Counted from the stretch's first letter, positions 36,032-46,235 are shown. The stretch: DNA of 64,000 bases from Sphingomonas sp. H160509 (GCF_024124765.2 NZ_JAMXSR020000002.1:643001-707000); one strand, 5' to 3'. Made by a program: numbers and translations. The notes: a model not told the origin generated them from the letters alone.

Positions 36032-37653
36032 ATGCAGACGTATGACTACGTGATTATCGGCGCGGGCTCGGCCGGCTGTGTGCTCGCCGCCCGATTGACC
36101 GAGGACCCCGACGTGTCGGTGCTCTTGCTCGAGGCGGGCGGGCGCAACGACGGCGTACTGGTGCGAATGCCCGCAGGCGTCGGCGAGCTCATCAAGAGCA
36201 AGAATGCGAGCAACTGGGGCTTCTCGACCGAGCCCGAGCCGCATCTCGACAACCGTCGCCTGTGGTGGCCACGCGGCAAGGGGGTTGGGCGGCAGCTCGT
36301 CGATCAACGGCATGATCTACACGCGGGGCCATCCGCAGGACTACGACGAGTGGCGGCAGATGGGCTTGCCCGGTTGGTCGTTCGACGACGTGCTGCCGTA
36401 TTTCAAGCGGCTCGAGGGCCATCATCGCGGTGAGTGCGACCTACACGGTGGCGCGGGCCCGCTGACGATCTCGGGCGGGGAGTCGGACAGCCCGTTCTAC
36501 GACGCGCTGGTCGAGGCGGGACGGCAGGCGGGCTATCCGGTGACCGAGGATTTCAACGGCGCGAGCCAGGAGGGCTTCGGGCGCTACGACCTGACCGTCG
36601 CGGACGGGAAGCGCTGGAGCACCGCGGCGGCGTATCTGCGGCCGGTGCTGTCTCGGCGCAACCTGACCTGTGTCACGGGCGCGCGGACGACGCGGATCCG
36701 GATCGACAAGGGGCGTGCGACCGGCGTCGATTACGTGCTCGACAAGGGCGGGCGGAAGGAGAGCGTGACGGCGACGCGCGAGGTACTGCTGTGCGCGGGC
36801 GCGGTGCAGTCACCGCATATCCTCCAGCTGTCGGGGATCGGCGATCCCGATCGGCTGACCGCGGCGGGGGTCGGCGTGGTGCACGCGCTGCCCGGCGTCG
36901 GCGAGAATTTGCAGGATCATCTCGACGTCGTGATGAACTGGAAATCGCGCGGGCTGCGGACCGGGTACGCGATGACCAAGGGCGTGGGGATGATCGGAGT
37001 CGGGCTGAACTACCTCCTGCGCGGCAAGGGGGGCGGGGCGGCAGCAGTTCCTCGAGGCGGGTGCGTTCGTGTCGTCGCGCGAGGGTCTCTCGCGGCCCGA
37101 CGTGCAGATCCACGCGGTGCTCGCGATCATGCAGGATCACGGCAAGGTCAAGGCGACCGAAGACGGCTTCACGCTGCACCTTTGCCAGTTGCGGCCAGAG
37201 AGCCGCGGGCGGATCGGACTGCGCTCGGCCGATCCGTTCGCCGATCCGGTGATTGCGGCGAATTATCTCGCGACCGCGGAGGATCGGCGAGTGATGCGCG
37301 CGTGCGTCGGGATCGGGCGCGACGTTGCGCGGCAGGCGGCGCTCGATCCGTACCGCGCGGGGGAACTGTCGCCGGGCGAGGATGTGCGGACCGACGACGA
37401 GATCGACGCCTGGGTGCGGCGGACGGCCGAAACGATCTACCACCCGGTGGGCACCTGCAAGATGGGCGCCGCGGACGACACGATGGCGGTGGTCGACGCG
37501 ACACTGGCGGTGCGCGGGTTGCAGGGGCTGCGGGTGGTGGACGCCTCGGTGATGCCTACGCTGATCGGGTCCAACACCAACGCGCCGACGATCATGATCG
37601 CGGAAAAGGCGGCGGACATGATCAAGGGGCGGCAACTGGCGCGCGCGGCTTGA
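36032..37653 (+). CDS. GMC-family FAD alcohol/choline dehydrogenase-like oxidoreductase, two inserted bases
   Basis: FAD-dependent oxidation of an alcohol to an aldehyde, about 540 residues. It has N-terminal [19 protein letters not shown] (FAD dinucleotide fold), the GMC signature region [20 protein letters not shown], the second GMC motif [15 protein letters not shown], and C-terminal [11 protein letters not shown] with the catalytic His plus [19 protein letters not shown]. Extra G bases at 36280-36284 and 37028-37033 split it into three frames. Correction restores [16 protein letters not shown] at the second break. It likely supplies aldehyde to the dehydrogenase at 27811. Confidence 0.9.
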
Positions 37654-37678
37654 GGGCAACCGCTCTTCAGCTTGCCGC

Positions 37679-37783
37679 CACCCCGGCGAAGGCCGGGGCC
37701 CAGTTGGAAAGGTCGCAGTAACGGAGCGCAGCGCCTCGTTACCAACGTTCCCCAACTGGGCCCCGGCCTTCGCCGGGGTGGTG
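37679..37783. repeat. Intergenic inverted repeat, family 1
   Basis: Arms CACCCCGGCGAAGGCCGGGG plus CCCAGTTGG, and CCAACTGGG plus CCCCGGCCTTCGCCGGGGTG, are near-perfect mirror images around about 44 bases. The spacer (GGTCGCAGTAACGGAGCGCAG, then CCAACGTTCC) is related to the spacer at 5968-6068. It sits between the convergent GMC and SDR genes, where it could end transcription from both sides. Confidence 0.88.
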
Positions 37784-37809
37784 GTTTTGTGAACCAATGT
37801 TCAGCCGCG

Positions 37810-38590
37810 TTACCGCGGCGCCATCCGGATCGCGCCGTCCAGCCGCACATCCTCCCCATTGAAATACCCGCATTCGATCATCGTCAGCGCCAGCGCCGCA
37901 AACTCCTCCGGCCGCCCGAGCCGCTTCGGAAACGGCACCGAAGCCGCCAGCGCATCGCGCACCTGCTGCGGCGCGGCGGCCAGCAACGGCGTGTCGAAAA
38001 TCCCCCGGCAGGATCGTATTCACCCGGATCCCCTCGCTCATCAGGTCGCGCGCGATCGGCAGGGTCATGCCGACCACGCCGGCCTTCGACGCCGAATACG
38101 CGGCTTGCCCCATCTGGCCGTCCTCCGCCGCAGCACTCGCGGTGTTGACGATCGCCCCGCGCTCGCCGTCCTCGCCCGGTTCCAACGTCAGCATCCCCGC
38201 CGCCGATTTCGCGAGACAACGGAACGTGCCGACCAAGTTGATCTGGATGATCCGATCAAACGCATCGAGCGGGAAATGCTTGATCGAGCCATCCTGCTTC
38301 GATCGCCCCGCCGTCTTCGCCGCGTTCCCCGTCCCCGCGCAATTGACCAGGATCCGCTCTTGGCCGTGCGCCGCACGCGCCGCCGCGAACCCCGCATCGA
38401 CGCTGTCGTCGGACGTGACATCGACCTTGCAGAACACCCCGCCGATCTCCCCGGCAAGCGCTTCGCCCTTGTCCGCCTGGAGGTCGAAGATCGCTACCTT
38501 CACCCCCTTGGCGGCCAGCGCACGCGCCGTGGCGGCACCCAGGCCCGACGCGCCGCCGGTCACGACGGCGGCAGTGTTTGCGAGGTCCAT
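37810..38590 (-). CDS. Short-chain dehydrogenase/reductase (3-hydroxyacyl-CoA dehydrogenase-like), one inserted base
   Basis: NAD(P)-dependent oxidoreductase of about 260 residues. The cofactor motif is VVTGGASGLGAATARAL, followed by VDVTSDDSV, LVNCAGTGNA, catalytic IVNTASAAAEDGQMGQAAYSASKAG (Ser-Tyr-Lys), and RVNTILPG. One extra C/G at 38002-38006 shifts the frame; removal gives IFDTPLLAAAPQQV and the C-terminal IECGYFNGEDVRLDGAIRMA. The long insertion before the dimer helix resembles type-II 3-hydroxyacyl-CoA dehydrogenases (HSD10-like). That would fill the otherwise missing hydroxyacyl step of the neighbouring cluster. Confidence 0.87.
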
Positions 38591-38693
38591 GCATCTCTCC
38601 TGTCAAAGCCCCGGGATCCGCGCCCGGTTGCAGAACAATAGTTATGCCGGTATTCGAGGCTTGCCAAGCCGGCATGTCGCTGAGGATCCGTCC

Positions 38694-40064
38694 ATGAGCC
38701 ACGCCATGTTGCAGAACGCCAGCCCGCACTGGCTTCCGCGCCAGCCCAAGGGCGCGCTCGATCATATTCCGGGGAGCAACGGCCTGCCGTTCGTCGGCAA
38801 CACCTTCAAATTGCTCGCCGATCCGATCGCATTTTCGGAAGGCATGGCGGCGCGGTACGGCCCAATCTATCGCAATCGCGCGCTCGGCGGCACCGGCGTG
38901 AACCTGCTCGGTCCCGATGCGAACGAACTGGTGCTGTTCGATCGCGACAAGATCTTCTCGTCCGAACAGGGCTGGGGGCCGCTGCTAAACATGCTGTTCC
39001 CGCGCGGCCTGATGCTGATGGATTTCGACAAGCATCGCGCCGATCGCAAGGCGTTGTCGGTTGCGTTCAAGCCTGAACCGATGCGGCATTACGCGACCGA
39101 ACTCGATGCTGGGATCGAGTCCGCGATCGGCGGCTGGGCGGGGCAGACCTTGCGCTTCTACGATGTGGTGAAGAAGCTCACGCTCGATCTCGCCGCGACC
39201 AGCTTCCTCGGCGTGCCGCTCGGCGCGGAGGCGGACCGGATCAACCAGGCATTCGTCGACGAGGTCCAGGCGAGCGTCTCGCCGATCCGCAAGCCCTGGC
39301 CCGGCACACAGATGCGCAAGGGCGTGCGTGCCCGTGCCTATCTGGTCGACTTCTTCGAGCGCGAAATCCCCCCGCGCCGGACCGGCGACGGCCAGGATTT
39401 CTTCTCGCAATTTTGTCGCGCGACCGATGACGACGGCGCGCCGCTGACCGCGCTGGCGATCGCCGACCACATGAATTTCCTGATGATGGCGGCGCACGAC
39501 ACGATCACGTCCTCCGCGACCAGCCTGGTGATGCTGCTCGCGCGCAACCCGGAGTGGCAGGAGCGGCTACGCGAAGAGGTCGCCGCGCTCGACCCGCATG
39601 TGCCGCTGACCGAGCAACTCGATCGCCTCGTCCTCACCGAATACGCGTTCAAGGAATCGCTGCGGATGATGCCGCCGGTCCCGTCGATCCCGCGGCGTGC
39701 GCTCAAGGATTTCAGCTTCGGCGGCTTCGATATCCCGGCGGGTACAAGCGTCAACACTGCCATTACCTACACGCACCGGATGGTCGAGCACTGGCCCGAT
39801 CCCGACAAGTTCGACCCGCTGCGCTTCACGCCCGAAGCATCGAAGGGCCGCCACCGGTTCGCGTGGGTGCCGTTCGGCGGCGGCGCGCACATGTGCATCG
39901 GGCTGCATTTCGCGACGATGCAGATGCGGCTGCTGATCGCGCATCTGCTCACGCGCTACCGGATCGAGGCGGCGGCGGGCAGCGGCGACGCGTGGCAGGT
40001 CTTCCCGATTCCGCGGCCGAAGGATGGTTTGCCGGTGACGTTCGTACCGCTTGCCACCCCGTAA
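38694..40064 (+). CDS. Cytochrome P450
   Basis: Heme monooxygenase of 456 residues, intact. The I-helix oxygen-activation segment is MAAHDTITSS, the K-helix ExxR is FKESLRMMPP, and the heme-ligand loop is FAWVPFGGGAHMCIGLHFA with the proximal Cys. There is no membrane anchor, so it is soluble. The sequence style (LDHIPGSNGLPFVGNTFKL near the N-terminus, THRMVEHWPDPDKFDPLRF) resembles CYP120/CYP26-like bacterial P450s acting on terpenoid substrates. No ferredoxin or reductase gene is adjacent. It is divergent from the SDR and probably performs the first hydroxylation of the cluster's substrate. Confidence 0.92.
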   Translation: MSHAMLQNASPHWLPRQPKGALDHIPGSNGLPFVGNTFKLLADPIAFSEGMAARYGPIYRNRALGGTGVNLLGPDANELVLFDRDKIFSSEQGWGPLLNMLFPRGLMLMDFDKHRADRKALSVAFKPEPMRHYATELDAGIESAIGGWAGQTLRFYDVVKKLTLDLAATSFLGVPLGAEADRINQAFVDEVQASVSPIRKPWPGTQMRKGVRARAYLVDFFEREIPPRRTGDGQDFFSQFCRATDDDGAPLTALAIADHMNFLMMAAHDTITSSATSLVMLLARNPEWQERLREEVAALDPHVPLTEQLDRLVLTEYAFKESLRMMPPVPSIPRRALKDFSFGGFDIPAGTSVNTAITYTHRMVEHWPDPDKFDPLRFTPEASKGRHRFAWVPFGGGAHMCIGLHFATMQMRLLIAHLLTRYRIEAAAGSGDAWQVFPIPRPKDGLPVTFVPLATP

Positions 40065-40106
40065 TAGTGTGTCATCTTCGCGCGGTTCATTCGAAGGAGC
40101 CGTTCG

Positions 40107-42182
40107 TTGCGCTTGACCCTTGCCCTCCTCCTGCTCGCGGCGACGCCGGCCTTTGCCCAGCAACAACCGGCCGCGCCGGTACCCGACGGCCCGACGCGCA
40201 GCTTCACCGGGAGCGACCTGTTCGGCCTGACGATCGCGGCCGATCCGCAGATCAGCCCGGACGGCAAGACGATCGTCTATGTCCGCCGCACCGGCGACGT
40301 GATGACCGACAAGATGCAGTCCTCGCTCTGGCTGATCGACGTCGCCAGCGGGCGGCAGACGCCGTTCGCCACTGACGGCAGCAGCCCGCGCTGGTCACCC
40401 GATGGGGCAAGGATCGCCTATGCCGCGCGCGACGGCGAGGGATCGCAGCTGTTCGTCCGCTGGATCGGCGGGGCATCGAGCGCGCGCGTAACGAGTTTCC
40501 CCGGCGATCCGCAGGCGCTCGCGTGGTCGCCCGACGGCACCAAGCTCGCCTATATCGCTACGGTAGCAGGCGAGGGGACCAAGCTCGGCACGCAGCCGCC
40601 CAAGCCCGAGGGCGCCAAATGGGCCGAGCCGCTGACGATCATCGACCGCGTCAACTACCGCAACGATGGGCCGGGCTACGTCAAGCCGGGCTACGACCAC
40701 CTGTTCGTGGTCGGCGCCGACGGCGGCGCCGCGCGGCAGCTGACATACGGCAAGTTCGACGATGGCGGCCCGCTGTCGTGGACGCCCGACGGCCGCAGCA
40801 TCGTCTTCGCGGCGATCCGTGGGCCCGCCGCCGACCGCCAGGTGATGAATTCCGACGTGATCGCGGTCGATGCGACGAGCGGCACGATGCGGACGCTGAC
40901 CACGCGCGACGGCCCCGACGCGCAGCCGCGCGTATCGCCAGACGGCAGCAAGATCGCGTGGCTCGGCTTCGACGACAAGCGCCGCAGCTACGAGAACACG
41001 CAGCTCTATGTCGGCGATCGCGACGCCGCCTCACCCCGCTCGCTCACCGCCACGCTCGACCGCGCGATCGAGGACGCGGTGTGGTCCGCCGATGGCCGCA
41101 GCCTCTATGCAAGCTATGACGATCACGGCCAGCGCCGCGTCGCGCGCGTCGGTGTCGATGGTCGCGTCACGCCGCTGATCGACAACGTCGCGGGCGGCGG
41201 GCTCGACCGGCCCTATACCGGCGGCGAGTTCTCGGTCTCGAAGGGCGGCACGATCGCCTATACCGGCGGCGACGCGAGCGCGCCCGCCGACGTCTGGGTG
41301 CTGGCGGGCGGGAAGCCGCGTCGCCTGACGACGCTCAACGCAGTGCTGACCGGATCGAAGGCTCTCGCACAGGTCCGGAAGATCGCAGTGACCGCGCCCG
41401 ATGGTCGGCCGATCGACGCCTGGCTCGCGACCCCGCCGGGCCGTGTCGCAGGCCAGCGCGTCCCGCTGATCCTCGAGATTCACGGCGGTCCGAACGCCGC
41501 CTACGGCCCCGGTTTCGCGACCGACATGCAGCTCTACGCCGCCGCCGGCTATGCGGTGCTCTGGACCAACCCGCGCGGCTCGACCTCCTACGGTGCCGAG
41601 TTCGCCAACCTGATCGACAAGACCTACCCTGCCGCGGATTACGACGACCTGATCGCCTCGGTCGACGCGGCGATCAAGGACGGTACGGCCGACCCCGACA
41701 ACCTGTTCGTGACCGGCGGATCGGGCGGCGGGCTGCTGACCGCGTGGATCGTCGGCAAGACCGACCGGTTCAAGGCCGCTGCGACGCAGAAGCCGGTGAT
41801 CAACTGGATCAGCGAGGCGCTGACGATGGACAACACGCTGTTCACCTCGCGCTACTGGTTCACCAAGCTGCCGTGGGAGGATCCGATGAGCTATTGGAAC
41901 CGCTCGCCGCTGAGCCTGGTCGGCAACGTCAAGACACCGACGCTCGTGGTGGTCGGCGGCGACGATTACCGGACGCCGGTCAGCGAATCCGAGCAATATT
42001 ACGCGGCGCTGCAGATCCGCGGCGTGCCGACCGCGCTCGTGAAGGTGCCAGGCGCGAGCCACGGTGGCCTCGCCGCTCGCCCGTCGCAATCCGCGGCAAA
42101 AGCGTCGGCGATCATCGCCTGGTTCGATCGATACCGGAAGCCGGCAGGCGCAACGACGCCGGCACAGGGAGCAGCACAATGA
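40107..42182 (+). CDS. S9-family peptidase (acylaminoacyl-peptidase / DPP-like), secreted
   Basis: Serine peptidase of 691 residues, intact. A TTG start with AAGGAG upstream gives a Sec signal (LALLLLAATPAFAQQ). The N-terminal part is a beta-propeller made of repeated WSPDG-type blades (RWSPDGARIAYAA, AWSPDGTKLAYIA, SWTPDGRSIVFAA). The C-terminal alpha/beta hydrolase holds the Ser in VTGGSGGGLLTAW, the Asp in VVGGDDYRTPVSES and the His in VPGASHGGLA. Probably periplasmic peptide degradation. Its stop overlaps the next peptidase's ATG by 4 bp, so the two are translationally coupled. Confidence 0.92.
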   Translation: MRLTLALLLLAATPAFAQQQPAAPVPDGPTRSFTGSDLFGLTIAADPQISPDGKTIVYVRRTGDVMTDKMQSSLWLIDVASGRQTPFATDGSSPRWSPDGARIAYAARDGEGSQLFVRWIGGASSARVTSFPGDPQALAWSPDGTKLAYIATVAGEGTKLGTQPPKPEGAKWAEPLTIIDRVNYRNDGPGYVKPGYDHLFVVGADGGAARQLTYGKFDDGGPLSWTPDGRSIVFAAIRGPAADRQVMNSDVIAVDATSGTMRTLTTRDGPDAQPRVSPDGSKIAWLGFDDKRRSYENTQLYVGDRDAASPRSLTATLDRAIEDAVWSADGRSLYASYDDHGQRRVARVGVDGRVTPLIDNVAGGGLDRPYTGGEFSVSKGGTIAYTGGDASAPADVWVLAGGKPRRLTTLNAVLTGSKALAQVRKIAVTAPDGRPIDAWLATPPGRVAGQRVPLILEIHGGPNAAYGPGFATDMQLYAAAGYAVLWTNPRGSTSYGAEFANLIDKTYPAADYDDLIASVDAAIKDGTADPDNLFVTGGSGGGLLTAWIVGKTDRFKAAATQKPVINWISEALTMDNTLFTSRYWFTKLPWEDPMSYWNRSPLSLVGNVKTPTLVVVGGDDYRTPVSESEQYYAALQIRGVPTALVKVPGASHGGLAARPSQSAAKASAIIAWFDRYRKPAGATTPAQGAAQ

Positions 42183-44288
42183 CGATACGGTACATGATGC
42201 TGGCCGGCGTAGCGCTGGTCTCGACCGCGGCGGTCGCACAGGTCCAACCACCGCGTGTCGCGAAGAAGCCGTTCCAGGTGACGTCGCCCAACGGCCCCGC
42301 GCGAGGACGATTATTACTGGCTGCGCGACGACACCCGCAAGAACCCGGAGATGCTCGCCTATCTCGCCGCAGAGAACGCCTATGCCGATGCGCAACTTGC
42401 GTCGCTGAAACCGCTCCAAGCCAAGCTGTACGAAGAGACCGTCGCGCATATCAAGCAGGACGACAGCTCGGTCCCGTATGCAAAGAACGGCTATTACTAC
42501 GGCTCGCGGTTCCAGACCGGGGCGGATTACCCGATCCTCGAACGCCGCAAGGGCAGCCGTACCGCGCCCGCCGAAACGCTGTTCGACGAGCCGGCGATGG
42601 CAAAGGGCCACAGCTTCTTCGCGCTGAGCGACTGGGCAGTGAGCCCCGACAACGCCCGCGTTGCCTGGGCCGAAGACACCATCGGCCGTCGCCAGTATGT
42701 CCTCAAGGTGAAGGACCTCGCGACCGGCGCGACGATCGCCGACGCCCTCTCAAACATCGAGCCGAACGTCGTCTGGGCGGACGACAACAAGACGTTGCTC
42801 TACGTCGAGAAGGACCCGGTCACGCTGCGCGGCTACCGCGTGAAGGCGCATGTCCTCGGCACGCCCGTCGCCAGCGATCGGTTGCTGTACGAGGAGAAGG
42901 ACGACACCTATTCGATGGGCGTTTCGCGCACCGCCGACGACAAGTTCGTCTGCATCGGCGTGAGCAGCACGGTCAGCGACGAGCAACGCTGCGCGCCGGC
43001 CGCGGCACCGACCAGTTTTACGATCGTCGCACCACGCGCGCGCGAGTTCCGCTACAGCGCGGATCACATCGGCAACCGCTGGATCATCCGCACCAACAAG
43101 GACGCGAAGAACTACAAGCTCGTCACCGTCGTCGACTCCGATCTGGCCAAGGGCACAGCCGCATGGCGCGACCTGACGCCAGCCAGCGACACCGTCTTCA
43201 TCGAAGGCTTCAAGCCGTTCGACGGTTTCGTCGCGATCGACCAGCGCGAGGGCGGCAACCGCATGATCCGCGTCCTCAGCGATGCGGGCAAGTCGACGCC
43301 GGTGACCGTGGACGAACCCGCCTATCGCATGTCGCTTGACGTCAACGAGGAGACCGCGACACCGTGGGTTCGCTACACCTACGGCTCGCTGGTCACGCCG
43401 ACGACGACCTACGAGGTCAACGCGAAGACCGGCGAGCGCCGCGTGCTGAAGGTCGCACCGGTGCCAGGCTATGATCCCGCGAAATACGTCACCGAGCGGG
43501 TCTGGGCGCCAGCGCGCGACGGCACGCGCATTCCGGTCTCGCTGGTCTACGCCAAGGGAACCAAGCGAGACGGCACCGCGCCGCTCTTCCAATACGCCTA
43601 TGGCAGCTACGGAATCTCAAGCGATCCGGGCGTCGACCCGGGTCGCATCGGCCTGCTCGATCGGGGCGTGGTCTACGCGATCGCGCATATCCGCGGCGGG
43701 CAGGAGATGGGCCGCGGCTGGTATGACGACGGCCACCTGCTCAACAAGAAGAACAGCTTCACCGACTTCATCGACGTCACCCGCTATCTCGTCGCGCAGA
43801 AATACGCCGCCAAGGACCGCGTCGCGGCGATGGGCGGCAGCGCGGGCGGGCTGCTGATGGGCGGCCTCGCGAACATGGCGCCAGCCGACTATAAACTGAT
43901 CATCGCGCAGGTGCCGTTCGTCGACGTGGTGACGACGATGCTCGACGCGTCGATCCCGCTGACGACGTTCGAGTATGACGAATGGGGCAACCCCGCGCAG
44001 AAGGCCTCGTACGACTACATGCTGAGCTATTCGCCGTACGACAACGTCAAGGCGAAGGCCTATCCCGCACTGTATGTCGGCACCGGGCTATGGGACAGCC
44101 AGGTGCAATATTACGAGCCGACCAAGTGGGTAGCGAAACTCCGCGAGCTCAAAACCGACAAGAACCCGCTGCTGTTCCGCGTCAACATGGAGGCAGGCCA
44201 TGGCGGCAAGTCCGGCCGGTTCGAACGCTATCGCCAGAATTCGGAATGGCAGGCGTTCCTGCTGCAACAGCTTGGCCTGGCGAAATAG
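42179..44288 (+). CDS. Prolyl oligopeptidase-family S9A peptidase (oligopeptidase B-like), one inserted base
   Basis: Serine oligopeptidase of about 700 residues with an N-terminal Sec signal (YMMLAGVALVSTAAVAQ). One extra C at 42295-42298 shifts the frame within the first 45 codons; removal restores REDDYYWLRDDTRKNPEML. The propeller domain is followed by the catalytic domain: AAMGGSAGGLLMGGLAN (Ser), VGTGLWDSQVQYYEPTKW (Asp) and NMEAGHGGKSGRF (His). These match oligopeptidase B, which cleaves after basic residues. Export is unusual for that enzyme but common in this bacterial group. It ends 71 bp before the cobalamin riboswitch. Confidence 0.9.
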
Positions 44289-44359
44289 CGCGACCGTTGG
44301 CACGCGACCCAAAGCAGGGTACCGATCGTGCGGGACGCGGCTTCCAGCCGTTCCCCGTG

Positions 44360-44556
44360 ATCGCGTCGGTGCCCGGAAGGGCTTGATTGGGAATGCGGTG
44401 CGGACGGTTCGCCGTCCCATGCCGCGGCTGTCCCTGCAACTGTAAGCGGTGAGCGAGACGCACGAGCCCTTTTCGCGAGGGCAGCCACTGGGTCGACGAC
44501 CTGGGAAGGCGTGGCGAGGAGCTTTGACCCGCGAGCCAGGAGACCTGCCGGCGTCT
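44360..44556 (+). promoter_or_regulatory. Cobalamin (adenosylcobalamin) riboswitch upstream of the NiCoT permease
   Basis: The conserved aptamer core is clear: GGGAATGCGGTGCGG, then TGCCGCGGCTGTCCCTGCAA, CTGTAAGCGGTGAGCGAGAC, GCAGCCACTGGG, CTGGGAAGGCG and the B12 box AGCCAGGAGACCTGCC at 44534-44549. The outer stem involves GTCGGTGCC at the 5' side and GGCGTC at the 3' side. A block at 44557-44597 (GGTCGCTCTTG, then CCAGGGGG and GGCACGG) is shared with the second riboswitch and may be the expression platform. The permease start lies about 190 bases downstream. High cobalamin should repress cobalt import. Confidence 0.95.
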
Positions 44557-44748
44557 GGTCGCTCTTGTCCCGGTCCAGGGGGTGACCGAGGCACGGTGAA
44601 CGCCGCCGGCGTGACACTGGCTGAGCGACGACCATGTGGCGGGGGCCGCATCGGCGTCGTGCGTCGGTCGCTCATGGCGTCCGGTCGTCGCATGGCCCGG
44701 CCGTTCGCGGCAGGCCCCGGTCCTCGTCGGACGCTGCGGGGTTTGTGC

Positions 44749-45799
44749 ATGACGACTTTGATGATGGAACGACCGACACGGGGTTCGACACGAAAGCGCA
44801 TCGGCTGGATGTTCGCAGGCTTGGTCGCGGCCAACATCGCCGCGTGGTGCTGGGCGTTCTCGCTGTTCCACGCGCAACCGCTGATGCTCGGCACGGCCTT
44901 GCTGGCCTGGGGGGCTGGGACTGCGCCACGCGGTCGATGCGGATCATATCGCGGCGATCGACAACGTGACGCGCAAGCTGATGCAGGACGGCCAGCGACC
45001 GATCGCGGTCGGCTTCTGGTTCGCGATCGGTCATTCCGGCATCGTACTCATCGCGGCGGTCGCGATCGCACTGACCGCCAATGCGCTGTCGCAGTTCGAG
45101 GCATTCAAGCAGGTCGGCGGGGTGGTCGCGACCGTCATCTCCGCCGTGTTCCTGTTCACGATCGCCGCGATGAACCTGATCATCCTGCGCTCGGTGTGGC
45201 GCACCTTCGGCCATGTCCGCGGCGGCGGCACCTATGTCGAGGAGGACCTCGACCTGCTGCTCGGCAACCGCGGCCTGCTCGCACTTCTGTTCCGCCCGAT
45301 GTTCCGGCTGGTCACGAGGAGCTGGCACATGGCGCCACTCGGCTTCCTGTTTGGCCTGGGTTTCGACACGGCGACGGAGGTCGCGATCCTCGGCCTCTCC
45401 GCAAGCCAGGCCACCGACGGTCTCTCGATCGGTGTCATCCTCGTCCTCCCGGTGCTGTTCGCCACCGGCATGGCGTTGGTCGATACCGCCGACGGCGTCG
45501 TCATGCTCGGCGCCTATGAATGGGCGTTCGTGAAGCCGATCCGTAAGCTCTACTACAACATCACCATCACCTTGATCTCCGCGATCGTCGCGATTGCGAT
45601 CGGCGGGATCGAGACACTCGCCCTGCTCGGATCGAAGCTCGGCTTCACCGGCGGCATATGGGACGTCGCAACGGCGCTCGGCGAGAACTTCAACGGCCTC
45701 GGCTTCGCGATCATCGGCCTGTTCGTGCTCTGCTGGGTGCTGAGCTTCGCGATCTACCGCTGGAAACGCTTCGACGAGATCGAAGTCGTGCACGGATAG
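44749..45799 (+). CDS. NiCoT-family nickel/cobalt permease, one inserted base
   Basis: Inner-membrane high-affinity Co2+/Ni2+ importer of about 350 residues with some eight hydrophobic segments. The family signature RHAVDADHIAAIDNVTRKLM in TM2 is restored by removing one G at 44909-44914. The second signature is GFLFGLGFDTATEVAILG in the middle. The start at 44749 (MTTLMMERPTRG) was preferred; in-frame ATGs at 44761 and 44764 are alternatives. The riboswitch directly upstream and the cob operon downstream argue that cobalt for corrin synthesis is the substrate. Confidence 0.9.
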
Positions 45800-45830
45800 C
45801 AGGCGCCATCACCGAGTTGGACGCGCTCTC

Positions 45831-45956
45831 GATCCTCCCCCGCAGGGGGGAGGTGGCGCGAAGCGACGGAGGGGGAGGACGGCGATCACGTGTGTTCCGT
45901 GTCCTCCCCCCCTCCGTCTGGCAAGTGCCAGCCACCTCCCCCTGGCGGGGGAGGAT
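45831..45956 (-). repeat. MITE-like intergenic element, family 2, copy B (reverse orientation)
   Basis: Read on the minus strand it begins ATCCTCCCCCGCCAGGGGGA, continues GGTGGCTGGCACTTGCCAGAC, and ends GGGGGAGGATCG, aligning end to end with 6101-6225. It separates the permease gene from the second riboswitch. Confidence 0.8.
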
Positions 45957-46042
45957 TCGAAACTAGCGATATGCGAATTGGCACGCTCTCGGAATTACTC
46001 TAACCCACCCCCCAAGGCTCGGTTTCACCGAACCTCACAGAT

Positions 46043-46235
46043 CGCGCCGGTGCCCTTCGGGGCTTGAATGGGAATGCGGTGCGGGAGTTCCTCCCAATGC
46101 CGCGGCTGTCCCTGCAACTGTAAGCGGTGAGCGAGACGCACACGCCCTTCGCGAGGGGGGGCAGCCACTGGGTGAAAACTTGGGAAGGCGTACGTCGAGC
46201 CTCGACCCGCGAGCCAGGAGACCTGCCAGCGCATA
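46043..46235 (+). promoter_or_regulatory. Cobalamin riboswitch upstream of the cob operon
   Basis: The same aptamer as at 44360: GGGAATGCGGTGCGGG, a 40-base core (ATGCCGCGGCTGTCCCTGCA and on through GCGGTGAGCGAGACGCAC) that is identical to the first copy, GCAGCCACTGGG, TTGGGAAGGCG and the B12 box GAGCCAGGAGACCTGCC at 46211-46227. The block GGTCGCTCTTG...TCCAGGGGG...GGCACGG follows at 46237-46278, as in copy 1. cobW starts 112 bases after the aptamer, with its own AGGAGA ribosome site. This is presumably the feedback switch for the whole biosynthetic operon. Confidence 0.95.
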
